From Dipetalonema caudispina (Eukaryota > Nematoda > Chromadorea > Rhabditida > Onchocercidae): a DNA stretch of 64,000 nucleotides. The notes under the pieces were generated by a model, which saw only the letters and a program-made list of their open reading frames with translations, searched no databases and was not told the DNA's origin. The stretch is taken from NCBI GenBank assembly GCA_013365325.1, contig JABVXV010000065.1, forward strand, positions 124,001 through 188,000, written 5' to 3'. The position numbers and the translations under genes were made by a program. Numbering within the stretch: the first letter of the stretch is position 1; every line of letters begins with the position of its first letter. Shown in pieces: positions 31,133-43,590 of this stretch.

Positions 31133-34100
31133 CTACTGAATCATTGTTATAAGTTTTTCGAAATCGAGAGCAAGGCGATCAATTTTAACTGCTTCATCGG
31201 TCGGCTGCACACGATCTAAACATATTCTTATTTGACGCATAAGCTGGATAATGTCATTCGGCGGAACCAGAACAACTTCCATTTTTGATTCACGAATACA
31301 CTTCATCATTCTAAAAATTCTTCCGAAAAGAAATTTGAATTTTAGAAAAACTGCTCCAACTTGGAAATATTGTACTAATAGATATGCAAGATGGTGCAAG
31401 ATATCTATTTGCTACTCATTCTCAACCTAAACTTAAGTTTTTAAGATCACAGTTCTTGACTTCTGATCTACACAATGTCCTTCCAAATCCGCATTCCAAT
31501 AGCGAAAATAAAAAAAATTAAGATTTCCAATAATTTAACAGCAAGTAAAGTAAGCGGCAAAAATTTCGTATAATTGAAATTAAATTATCGTCTTCGAAAT
31601 CCAACCTACCGATCATTCATTAATGACATCCTCAAACCACGCATCATCAGATCCACCTTTTCGCTTGTGTCGAACCATTTTCGGACACGCGCAACAGCTA
31701 CGTCGAAAAGTTCATAGGGCAGAAGTTCCATATTTTCCATCACTCTTAGGACATCTTTTGCTTCGCAGTCAAGACCTTTTTGGAATAAAGTAATAACTTC
31801 CTAAAATCATGGAAGTCTTCTGAAAATTTTTTAGCGATCTTTTCAAAGAAAAAAAAATTCATGTGAGAAAATTTTTTATTAAACGAAAAATTTTGCAACC
31901 TCGATTCCGAAAAATTTCTGGAATTGACAAACTTTAAATCTGCAAATTAATGATTATGCTCCAAGTTTTTTGGATTTTCTTCTATTCAACACAGTTGAAA
32001 ACCTGAAAACTATACCTTGCTTTTGATTTCGTCAGCACTAAGCATCCAATCATTAGCTAAATCATAGATATGAAAACGTATATCACGGGTAAATTCTGGT
32101 GAACCATTATGCGCGACACATTTCTTCAGGAAATCCATTCTCTTTTCTCGGACACTCTCCGTGACGCTTTCCATCGGAATCAATGGATGAGCATAAAATG
32201 ATTCAAAAAATGCCCGTTCACCAACTGAATCGAACAAATATTTCGGTCCTGGAGGCCATTCTTCTAGTGCAACCTAAAGATTTCAAAATTTAAATTTTTA
32301 AATTTCAACGACTATACAATTACCATCTTTCTCATCTAATAGGTTAAGTTATTTCAACGAGTTAGGAGAAACATTCCACCAAGAAGTGGTTTCAGAAATC
32401 TGATTCTTTCGAAGACTTTTACCTTGGAAAATTTCTAACACTATAAAACCCGATGAAAGTGTGGGCAAGTTGATGGAATATTACTCGTAACGCGTTAAGC
32501 TAGTTCTGTTCACCTAATAATTATATTTCTGAACACCTGACCTTTCGGCTTACCACTATGAATAACCTTCCCCAATTATCTGATCACTCAGTACAAAACT
32601 TTATCAGTAGGTAAGCCTACTTGCAGCTCGATCACCATAGCAAGATCATGATGATGACAAACAAGCGGATAATTCACCGGCTTTTGAAGTCCAGCCATCA
32701 GACTTAACGGTTTTCTAAAAAATGTCAAAAACAATAAAATGTCTAAAACAATACCTTTGTATTTCAAACTGTATAAATGTTTTTTCCTTTGTTTTTTGTT
32801 ATGATAATGGATTAAACCATTTACAACATACTAAAAGATTTAGCCCATAAGTAAATCAATAAATTTATTTAGAATGAATAAGAAAGGTGCGTTTACTACT
32901 CTCTACATTTCCCAAAAGGAATAAATATGAACGTGTAGGCAAGTTGATGGAATATTATTTGTACCGCGTTAAGCTAATTCTGTTCATTTAATAGTGGGCA
33001 ACAAACATCAACCAGTATCTATGCTTATAGATTATGGATCCATATAATACAAGCAATAAAAGTCCGAGCATAAGCAAACCTAACATGCTAAAAAATGGAT
33101 GGTATCACGGATTTTCTTCACCCCTTTGGATGTTGCTGCTTGACTATTTGTCAAGCACCAATTTTTAGAAAAAGGACCCATAATTTTTCCATTCAGTAAC
33201 TGAATTACGTATAATGATGTAAAAACAGAATACACACTTCCGTTTCGTTTGTTTACGCCGTTGAAATTCAAACATTGCTTCAGTAAAATCTTCGAATAAA
33301 TTATGGCCAATCGAAGCATTTGACGAATCCTCTTTTCCATCCACTGCTTCTGCAAATTTTATGGAATTCCGCAACAATCGCAAAATTTTCGTACAACAAG
33401 AAGGGAAATGCTCCTGAAACGCAAAACATTTCTTTAAAAAGCTTTTTATGGAATTTAATTACAAGAAAAAAAAAAGATTAGATCAGTAGTTAGATGACCG
33501 CTGTATCAAAAGTTGAATTTTACACTAGCATCCAACATGTACGAAGAAATTTATGTGAGATCTTTCCATCTTTTCGGAGTTTAGTATATCATCAGCAGAT
33601 TCTGACTAGCTGTGAATCATTTATATGCGCGCGTTCCAAAATGTAGACGTTGCTTAGCTGCATGTTAGTTTTTTACCAAAATCTTTTTTAAAGAATTCCA
33701 GAAGTTTCTAGAAATAAATACTTGCCAGATCTATTCGGCAACCTTCCAATTTTCTAAACGTCGACGATTTCCGATTTAGAAAATCATAAATGTATCGGAA
33801 AGGCTGACGAAGAAACGTATCCCATAGCATAAAACAGATACCGTGTTGCAATATACCTGCTTCACCCAAAAGCTCAACAAATTTCACTGCTTTCTAAAAA
33901 AGAAACACAGATAAAGAAGGAAACAAAAATGCAAATATATTGTTTGATTTTCTCAATGGAATAAGTAAGTGCATAAAAGAAGTAGTTAATTCAATTGAAA
34001 ATATTAAAAAATAGAGGGAAAAGTACACAAAGATGACAGTGTATTTAAAACAAGGCATGTTGAGGAAAGGAAATAAAATCTACATTTCCTTTTACCAACA

Positions 34101-37100
34101 TACTTTATTTTATTTCAAGCTAAAAAAAAACTGATCAAAACAACAGTAGGCTTACTGATTTGTGACTTATTTCAAGAACGAAAGAAAAAAAAATGCTAAG
34201 CAGGAGAATATACAATAAAACCATCTGTGGGATTCATACTTCTAACAATTTGTAAGCTTCATTCTTATCTTTGTGACGCCTCCACGCACCAATACATTCC
34301 CAAGCACAATCACATACGACAAGTTCAGGTGAAAGACTTATTGGAAACAGTTTCCGCAATTCACCAATTGTAACTTCCCACTTTACTTTCGAATTTACTA
34401 CTGTCGGATCATCGAAAATATCATATAGATGCTCCGGATCTAAACTGAATCCCGCTGACCAAATACCAATCTAAAATTTTTAAATCGATTTAAAACTTGT
34501 AAAAAATGCATCTCGTACGTAATATCCGTGACCTAGCAATTTTTTCATATATGCATTCTTTTTACTCCACTAACTGCCCTAACCGATACATACGCCGTTA
34601 TGACCGACCCTGAATAACCACAAAACAAATACTGTAGATTAAAGTTTCAATTTCCAGAAATTTTCATGCATTTCTTTCAAAAACTTCAAAAGATTAAAAG
34701 ATTAAAATACCTGTTCCCTATAATAAGCTGGACCACCATTGATTAAATCCGAAAGACAGATCCGTAAATCACCAGGTAGTGCTTTAAGGACAATCATGCA
34801 TTGCAAATGTCTTACAAGCAAATCCCACCACTCTAACGTTAATTCCACCTCATCCCAATCTTCATGATGTGATTCGTCATTCAATTCACTATTGCTGCTA
34901 TTCTGTAATATCAGACCCATTACTAGAAGGTTTATAAAATTTATCACCACATGTTTTAATTCATGCATCATTCTTTTAATACTTTTTCAATTCTATCTTA
35001 AATCATTTCTATCATTTCCCGCACTTAAGCGGTTGCCGCTTACTTTTAAATGTATTTCTATTTATAACGTACGGCATAAAAAACTAACTTTATTCGGTGA
35101 TGAACGCTTGTGAGTTAATGTGACGGCTCGTGCAATCAAACACAATGTCAGAGCTGCATCAAGTTCTCGGCTGAAAATATTATGCCAAATCTTCTCATCG
35201 CAAAATTAACGTCATAAACTAGAGCACTGTTCATAAAAAGTCTCTATAAGCACCATTACAGTGAGATATTATCAAACTGTAAATAAACTATAAAAATCGC
35301 TGATGCAAAAATGTCAATAAAAAATCAAGAACCTGTTAAGGATATTTCGCTCCACTTTGGTCAACCAAGATTGTCCATCAGAATTAATGTCGGATAAATG
35401 CTCACAGAGAATTAGAGCACGTGGCAAACGATGAACGAGATCATTACATTGACTCAACCAATATGCACAAAATGCATCCGCAAAATCTTCCTGGAAAACA
35501 TACGCACTATCATCACATTAGTAGAAAAACTAAAAAATGCTTGTTCAGATGATTTTAGTTACGCTTCATAATATCCTAAAACAGAGTAATGGATGAATAC
35601 ATTACGATGTCGCATAATCCGAGCATATCAGATCATCATATTTATGCAGATGCGCGATGGGAAAGTTATAAGGCTAAATGCGTTACCATTCCAAAACTAT
35701 GCTAACTACAACAACAATCATTAACGAGTATGAAGAGAAAGATAAAAAAATCATTCAGAGGTATAAATGCTTGAAGAAACATAACTCATTCAGACGTAAA
35801 GTAGAACTTACTTCTGATAAGCCAAGTTGTGGTATTACATAGTTTACAAAATGCTGAATCGTACAACGTCCTGTTAATACGCCATCAAAAAGGAGCTCGC
35901 CGAATGCGGCAGTTTTCTTGATCAACCTGAAACTGATTTGCATCTTTCATTTCTAACAAATCTATTTAATTGCTTTTAAATCAAATCAGTCGATGATGAA
36001 GAAATCACCTGTTTTTCAATTGCCTTCGATTTGATGCTGCCAAGTTCGTTTGAGTTAAATCAAAATGTGATATGAATTCCACAAATGTGAGGTTTTTCTC
36101 TTTCAGAGAATTATCTTCAATGTGGTACCTGAATGATAACAAAATTTGTCGCAATTTTTCACAGAATAATATTTGCTACATAACTTCCTGCAGAACACGA
36201 ACACATGGAAACATATCATTTCGCAAACAGATTACTAAGCGAGGAAAGAAAAAAGGCATTATTAATCCCTTTACTTTCAGGGAATTGAACTCGTAGACTT
36301 CTTAAGTAGTTAAGTCAATTAATCACAGCGCAGAGAATGACTGTAGCCAACAAAAAAATCATCGACCATGATGCTACAAATTGGTGCAAACACCGGAACA
36401 ACACAGATTAAGTCTGAACTTACTCCGAAATTCGCTGCAGGCATAAATCCAACATTCCCTTATCGATGGAGAGCCTTTCAGCGATATCAATCCTCTCAAA
36501 TTCCTCATTTGCCGTTTTTGGCTGTTCAGTGTCTATTTTAAGCAAACATACATAAACATCAAGCAGCTGTGAAATTGTTGCAACATAAATCACCAAATTA
36601 TCGCTATCTGCAGATTTCTTCTGAAAATTATTGACGGTTCACACGAACAAGAAAAAGTATGGAGAAATTCCCTAAGAGAAAAACTCTCCAAAATTTTTAA
36701 TGACATGTCAGAAATGGGAGGTAAAGAAAACAGATTATAGTTCGGGAAGGAAGAGGTTAAACGAAGATTTAGACAAGATTCAAAGCTGTCAAATAACATA
36801 CAAGGCTTTCCTCAAAAAAAAAAGTAGAGGAAAATGGGAACCATTTGCCAGGTCGTATGAAACAAAGATAAATGATAATCGTTAACAAACAGAAACGAAT
36901 GGATCATTAAAGCTACAAATAGTACAAATCCAAACCAGAGCATGATAGGTTTCCACATGTTGGAGAACAGAAGCCATAATAGGATTAAGTTTGTAACAGT
37001 CGATCTCACAATCCCGCCAAAGAATATCCATACTTTCTCTCATTGCAGAAGTGGTCTTTAGAGCTCGAAAAAACTGCAACCAAGTAGAAAAGTCTGCTAT

Positions 37101-38500
37101 ATTGCCATCTTTTATCATCTGATTAATCTGAAAATAATCTTCCGTTATATGCCGCATACTCATAATATTCATTTTCTGGATTCTCAAACTTCTCAAGATT
37201 TCTTATGCATCCACTTATTTTTTCAGATACTACGATGTCGCATCCATGTGGCCAAAACTCAGTCCTAGCTCGATCTTTAATATTCATTAATTAGAGGTAT
37301 AGCAGCCTTAATTAGCAGTTGGGTGTGCTCTCAAGACATTTAAAAAAACCTTGAACATAGAATATATCGAGTTAGTTTGATTACGGCTTTTCAGGTGGAG
37401 ATTACGCTTAACTTTCTAATTCCAGTCATCTTTTGCACGGAAGAAAGGGATTACAGTTTAAAAGGAAAGGTAAGCAAAAACAGTTTTTGTTTATCCATAT
37501 GAAAAAAAAATGCTTGAAAATGGATTTACAGTGTGAACTAACCTCCTTGATAATGCTTGAATCATGAATAACGGAATCATTTTCGTTCGATAATGCACGG
37601 TGGAAGGGAACCGATAATTGCTTAAAATACATGATGAAGAAGTTGAAGATTTAACCAAAACAGATTTGTTAGCAAATTTTAAATCAAATTGCATCAAAAT
37701 AGCAAATTTTAAATCAAATTGCATCAAAATAACTTATATATCATAAATTTCCGAACTTTCTATTAATCTTACATGGATCGTTCCATCCGATGACAGAAAA
37801 AAAACGGATGGCAAATGTGATGCAGCTCGTTCATCGCAACCTAATAAGTGATCGCTGAGTCGCGGTATACCAATTAATCGACCATGTCGATCCACTGTTG
37901 ACGCGAAAACTCGCCTTCCATTCTAAATTTTATGAAAAATTAAATGGGCCGTTCTATCAACATTTTGTTTTGCCAAATATTGGTTATTACATGCGACAAA
38001 TAAGAATTCTCGAACTAAGCAAAGGGAAGATCAATCTCGAGGTATGTCGATCATTACCCACACTTCATTAATTTTAAAATATCTCTGTTTGAAATGAACT
38101 AAAGCTGCAAACTATGGCCAATTAAAATTGGTAAGATATATAAAACATTAGGAAATGAGCTAAATAGGACCACATACTAATTAAATTCGGCCTTCTATAA
38201 AAAATATCTCATATCTGATTTGAAAGGTAATGCCACTTCTCATCAATAGAAAAAAATCTTCGAAAAATTTGCAAAACTGAACAATACCTGCATACTCCAA
38301 GCTTCAAGTAAACCACGCCTTGGTGCAAATATTACCAGGAATAAAGCACTTGACGGTTGTATTTCAAGTTCATATCTACTTCTCTTCCGGTCTAACATGG
38401 ACGCACCTTCTAACCATGCACAACGTGCATCACGGTATCCCTTCCACATCCGCACCATATGACGGGTCCTAATCTATAAATTTAATCCTCCATAAATATT

Positions 38501-38541
<41 letters not shown>

Positions 38542-41500
38542 GAAACAATTTAATGAGAAGTAACATCACTAACATCAATTAAGGCCACACGTGCTAAGGA
38601 ATCTGTAACCGCAGCAAGTTTGTATTTTGCTGGTGCCATATATATGCGTTCACCCTCACGTTTGCTATCAACAATTGATGAACGCATTGGTATTACACCA
38701 ATCGGTTTGATTTCGACAATCGGTTGACGATCCTTCCGGGATGTGCCTATACCCAGAAATGAGCGTATGCCGAACGATGGCATGCTTGATGCAACAGACG
38801 ATGTAAGCTTAAAATATGTTTTTCCCAGAGTTTAATATCTTTCAATTCAAAATTGTATGACAACAAAAGACTGGTTTTATAAGAAATTTTTTTAGTTCTT
38901 AATTTCTTCATTTTCCTCCTCTCCAGAAAAAATTAAGCTTTATATACCTGATTTCCAAGAGCATATAAAGCATCACTTAAAACATTCTGCGAAGCGCCTG
39001 GCGTATACCAACCAAAGCCCACGTAGGGCGACCGACCAACAAAAACATATGTCGAATAAAGCGGTAGTGATGAGCGTTCTATTTTGGCCTGAAAGTATTT
39101 CAAAATCATCAAAATTAAGATCCCAGACGCTTCATTCTGTATATTAGGTATCAATTAAGAGGTAACACCAAATATACTTCTTATCAAAAGATAAAATTCC
39201 GATAACATGTAGTTTTAAAAAATTTAGCCAACTGCAGAAATTACTCGCAGCCAAATTCAAGAGAATTTCACCACTAAAACCACAAACCACAAAGTTACTG
39301 GATCATGTAAGAAAGTATCTGGAACTGACTCACTATCGACAAATGCGTCACGCTGGATAATCTTGTATTTCGGAAAAATAATACATTTCAGTCCTTACCT
39401 TGTAACCCTGAGGGGAAAGTGTGGCGGCAGTATAAAGATCAAACCAGGTTGCTTTCAACGGACCCGAAATACCGAAATCGACCACGTTTATACCAGATTC
39501 AAACTTCAACTTTTCAATATTTAACTTTGCATGAGCTGCTACTTTCTCAATATCCATCTTACCGCAGGCAAGCTGTAAGAGAAAAAAATCCATTTTGTCA
39601 AGTTCTGACCCAACACTTCTTTATTCTTGCTTCGCATGATTAATTAAATGGCGAATGATCAAAGGAAATCGGCACCAAATTACGTGAAATAATTTACAGA
39701 GAAGCTAAAGAATCTTAGAATATTGACGGTCTTTAAATTGAAAAATTACAAAATTACCAGTCAATAAAGTAGAAAATATGGAAAAATCTTTAAATCATAC
39801 TTGACTTTTCGCAGCCTTCAACGCTACATACAGAGAAAGACCTTCGATACATGTTAAGTCGGTTTGTGATAGCACAGCTAATTCCTGATTTCCAGCCATC
39901 ATCGATCTTCCAAGACGAATTTCTTCGATGGGACTGCAAACTGGCGGTTTACTGCCAAAGATAAAGAAAAAATCGGCATGCAAATTCTTTAGATCCAGTA
40001 GATTTCACACTATTCAAAGAACTATTTACCATCTGCTGGAAATCTTTGGGTTCCAAAAACACAGTCTTTGTTTCTATTTAAAAGGACACAGGCTCCTATT
40101 CATCAGCCATAGATTTCTTGCACGACTTTCATATTCATAAAATTCATCTTAGCTACAAACATCAAATAATCACCTATCTGATACGTGATCAGAACGCAGC
40201 AGTAAACCTTTTTCTGTGAAAAATCGGACATATCCATTGCTCATTCCAACAACAATTGCTGACCAATCATATAACGACGTTTCCGTTTTCCTTGTACAAC
40301 TTAGTGGCAATACACATAAACAACGAATATAAGCCTTAAAAAACAAATCAGTGTTTTCAATTTTGCTCAGCGGAAACAACGAACTCATGAGTAAAAATTA
40401 AAAAATAAGTTGGTTTCTCCCAATTTTAAATTTTTTACAAAAGGTTTAAATTGATATACCGGAGGGCACCATGACGAATCAGCCGTGTTGAACTGCGAAA
40501 TTATTTGAAATGTATTGTCTGAAGGATTCTTCTCAATCGAAACGACTTTTTGTGCATGAGCAAAAACGAGTAAATCCATATTTCCTGTAATTAAATGTGA
40601 CTTAAGTCCAAGCTAATTTTACCAACTCCAATTACGAGGTTCTTTTGTACGATGGTTAAAGACGATGTATGAATTAATCTAATACTTCTCGTGACCAAAC
40701 TCTATTCAAAAACTTCTTCAAAAAATACATACGCAGAAAAATGACACTAATTCCCAATGGTAATAAATGAACAGTAATTTTTTGAAAATTACAAAAAATT
40801 TCGCAATTAATTGGGAAATAAAAATAATGTTTGATGCTTATTTTTCTCAAATTGTCTTTGCACTTACCTATAGCTGAAATCAACGATCCTTGTAACCATC
40901 GCGAATTTTTGGCACTTTTTTTGAAATCTTTACTTTCTTTTCGGATAAGGGCAGGACGTGGATCATTAGTATCAACCTTAAATTGCAACATAAATAATAA
41001 AATACAGAAGCGAACTTGAAGTAAAAGCATTATGTTTAGGAAATAACTTCTAGATAATATTCAATGTTTTTTTCTTTTTTTTTTCCTTTTTCAAATGACT
41101 ATATTAAACAACTAGAATAAATAAATCACATCAAATGAACCAAAATCACTCCAATCAGCAACTCCAGCTTCATTTTCAGTATCCATTTCAGCATTGGAAT
41201 CATTATCATCACTATTCATCCATTCATCGGTAACTAGAAAGACAAAATTTTCATCATTAAAGCAGAAATAGTATCATTCTCCCATTTTAATATAATTTCC
41301 CGCAACTGACTATAAAGCTATCCATTTTCGTTTGTAAAATAATCATTACAAAAATTTGCTGCCATAAATGTCAACTATCTTAAATAATTATTTTTTTTTT
41401 TAAATATTTTTTTTTCCTTTAAATCTTTTAAAAAATCGAAATTCATTTGTTATCGTTACAAACTGTATAACATTTTAGTCAGCAGATAAAATATGACGAA

Positions 41501-42063
41501 ATTAATTTTTTTATGTAAAGTTTGCACTTTCGTTTATTTTTACTTATAAATCATTTCGTATGCTCATTTTAGAAGAAGAAGAAGAAGCAATTAGTGTAAA
41601 AATTCAAGGTAAAAACATTTGATGTTCTAAAATGAACATATTTGGATGAAGTATCAAATTTTAATCAAATTTCATGTCAATTTACATACATAAAAGTGAG
41701 TTAAATTTTTTAATTCAAAATGATAAATTTTTCATACATGTATTTCTTTCTAGTGCTTTTTTTTTTTTTTTGAATCAGTTTGTAAGAATAGTTTTAGCAA
41801 AAATGTTTGATTTTGAGAAATAATAAATGAATATTTTGAGTGATGAATTAAACATTAATATGTAAAAATTAATCTAATAACTAATAATCTATAAACTAAA
41901 TCAAATATTTGTCTATAAAATTACATGAATGTTTGTATGCTAATAAAATAATTTGCATACCTCTTTCATTAGCATAATCAGATGTATCGGACATAAAATA
42001 GCGTTGAATTAGTAGAAGTTGCTGTTCTGTAAGTGCATATATCTCCTTCAAATCTTTACTCAT
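31133..42063 (-). CDS. RAB3GAP2: Rab3 GTPase-activating protein non-catalytic subunit (RAB3GAP2)
   Basis: This regulatory partner of RAB3GAP1 acts in the heterodimer as Rab3 GAP and Rab18 GEF, in synaptic and ER/autophagy trafficking. Twenty-six exons join in phase to 1355 residues (human 1393). Exon starts, N to C: 42063, 41233, 40976, 40584, 40334, 39951, 39572, 39088, 38807, 38473, 37922, 37620, 37127, 36620, 36128, 35926, 35490, 35170, 34902, 34470, 33893, 33413, 32714, 32273, 31800, 31310. Signatures matching the human protein are SAIVVGMSNGYVRFFTEKG, KLAAVTDSLARVALID, MVRMWKGYRDARCAWLEG, FLVIFAPRRGLLEAWS and VPFHRALS. An acidic Trp-containing segment (GVADWSDFGSFD) matches the human WEDDGWG region. 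Exon 21 ends with a GC donor. The acceptor TTTTCAG ends 7 bases before the ATG, as expected for trans-splicing. Confidence 0.95.
32461..32520 (+). repeat. 60-bp direct repeat, copy 1 (RAB3GAP2 intron 23)
   Basis: The segment matches 32935-32994 at about 52 of 60 positions in direct orientation, with a shared core CAAGTTGATGGAATATTA and GCGTTAAGCTA. It lies in the intron on one side of exon 23 (32621-32714). Confidence 0.85.
32935..32994 (+). repeat. 60-bp direct repeat, copy 2 (RAB3GAP2 intron 22)
   Basis: This is the partner of 32461-32520, in the intron on the other side of exon 23. Five of the eight differences are C-to-T changes in this copy relative to copy 1. Confidence 0.85.
33414..33725 (-). 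other. GC-AG intron in RAB3GAP2
   Basis: Exon 21 ends GATCTG and the intron starts GCAAGT, the standard strong GC donor. The acceptor is TTTCAG before GAGCATTT. Only the GC donor gives phase 0 on both sides. The nearby GT (GCAA|GTATTT) breaks the frame. Confidence 0.8.
38503..38540. repeat. (AT)n microsatellite in RAB3GAP2 intron 9
   Basis: A near-perfect AT dinucleotide run between exons 9 and 10. Confidence 0.9.
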
Positions 42064-43590
42064 TTTATTTCTGAAAACTAGCAATTTTCATAAACTAATA
42101 ATTAATTTATTTCATACACGAAAATAATGTATATCATTAATCGATTTATTTGATGAAATACGAATTTCTTGAAAATTAAATTTTACAAGCATAATAAATT
42201 AATTGTCCCAAGATTTATTTTATTTGAAATATAATATTCATTTAATTCATGTCATGTAAAATTTTTTCTTATGAGATTCTATATTAGCAACATATAATTT
42301 ATGTAAAAATTCATTGCTAAATAGTTTTTACTTTTGCTCAATATTCGTCTCATAACCATTTTTTAAATTTTTTTTTAAATTGTTTAAATTTCGATTAGTA
42401 CGATCGTATATTCCACCTTGTTAGTTAGATAATATCCTACTTGAAGAATGAGAATGATACTATCTTTAATTTTGCTTGTAAAGTATTGGTAATTTTATGA
42501 TCCATCTTTCTTTTTTTTCAAATAAATTAACTAATTTTAATAATGTATTTCAAATTAATTCTTTCCACTTTAATTCCACGTTATAAATGAAAAAAAAAAA
42601 AAAAAATGAAAATGCAACGCTAAAATACGTCATCATTTATGTTGATCGGTACAATTTCATACGTATACGTCGTCTCAAACGTTTAAACTTTTTTTTTAGC
42701 AATTCATCCCCTAACCAGCTATCATTTCAGTTAAATTAAATATTTGAATTAAATTCTAAAAATATTACAGTAATTAGGAAAGACAGAGATTGATAAATTT
42801 AGAGAAATATATGATAAAAGAAGAGAGTTAAGAAATAAAGATTATTCATGTAAAAATAATAGGACATGAATGAATAATGAAATTTTTTTGTTGATGAAAA
42901 TAATAATTAAATAAAATATTTCAGGGAAAAGTTTTTTTTTCTTTTTTGTTGAAAAAAAATAAGATTAATTATGATGAGAGAGAGAGAGAGAGAGTAAAAG
43001 ATTGATAAGAATTTGTGGAATAATTTATATTGCTTGAAATTGATTATATTTTTAATGAAGGTAAAATTTTTGAAAAATTATCAAAATTGTAAAATGGCTA
43101 TTTTTATTTCTCACTTACGTACGTGAAACATATTCTTAAGTGATATGATCATCAATCTATTATGATCAAATATATATTTTGCCATTTTATTATCAACACA
43201 TTTTATGTATCATTTTTCTAGTAGGAAATTTTTTTTTTTATTACTTTTCATTTCAATGATTTTCGATTATTTTGAATTGTAATCATTTATAATTGCTTAA
43301 TTATGATAATGATTTATTATCTTAAATTTTTTTTTTTTTTGCTAAACGAGTATATCTCACATGATCGTAATACTAGCATTTATACTGGTGTAGTAATTCT
43401 GAAAATATCAAAATGTGGTGAATATCTGAGAATATCAGATTGTTCCTAAATCATATCTTCAAAATTCCTTAATTATCTTACATATAACACTTCAGCTAAT
43501 CATTTAACTATTATATCAATTAATTACATAGGTGCTTTCTTGTTAAAATTAATCACGCAATCGATAAGAATATTTTTAGGTGGGATCATT
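42064..43590. promoter_or_regulatory. bidirectional upstream region of RAB3GAP2 and SRPRA
   Basis: This 1.5-kb stretch between divergent start codons must contain both promoters. It holds no gene I can support. ACGT-core motifs stand out in the AT-rich background: TACGTCAT at 42626-42633 (CRE-like), palindromic ACGTATACGT at 42661-42670, and a near-palindrome around TTACGTACGTGA at 43111-43126. A (GA)n run lies at about 42976-42992. The SRPRA side has an acceptor (TATTTTTAG) at 43579, 11 bases before the ATG. Confidence 0.5.

Noticed and set aside
39951..40173. Possible extra exon in RAB3GAP2 between exons 5 and 6 (a segment at about 40030-40075 on the minus strand)
   Set aside because: Direct splicing of exon 5 to exon 6 is already in phase, while the candidate exon would break phase on its 3' side.
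42626..42670. CRISPR-like or att-like palindrome in the divergent promoter
   Set aside because: There are no repeated units with spacers and no integrase context. The genome is a eukaryotic nuclear one.
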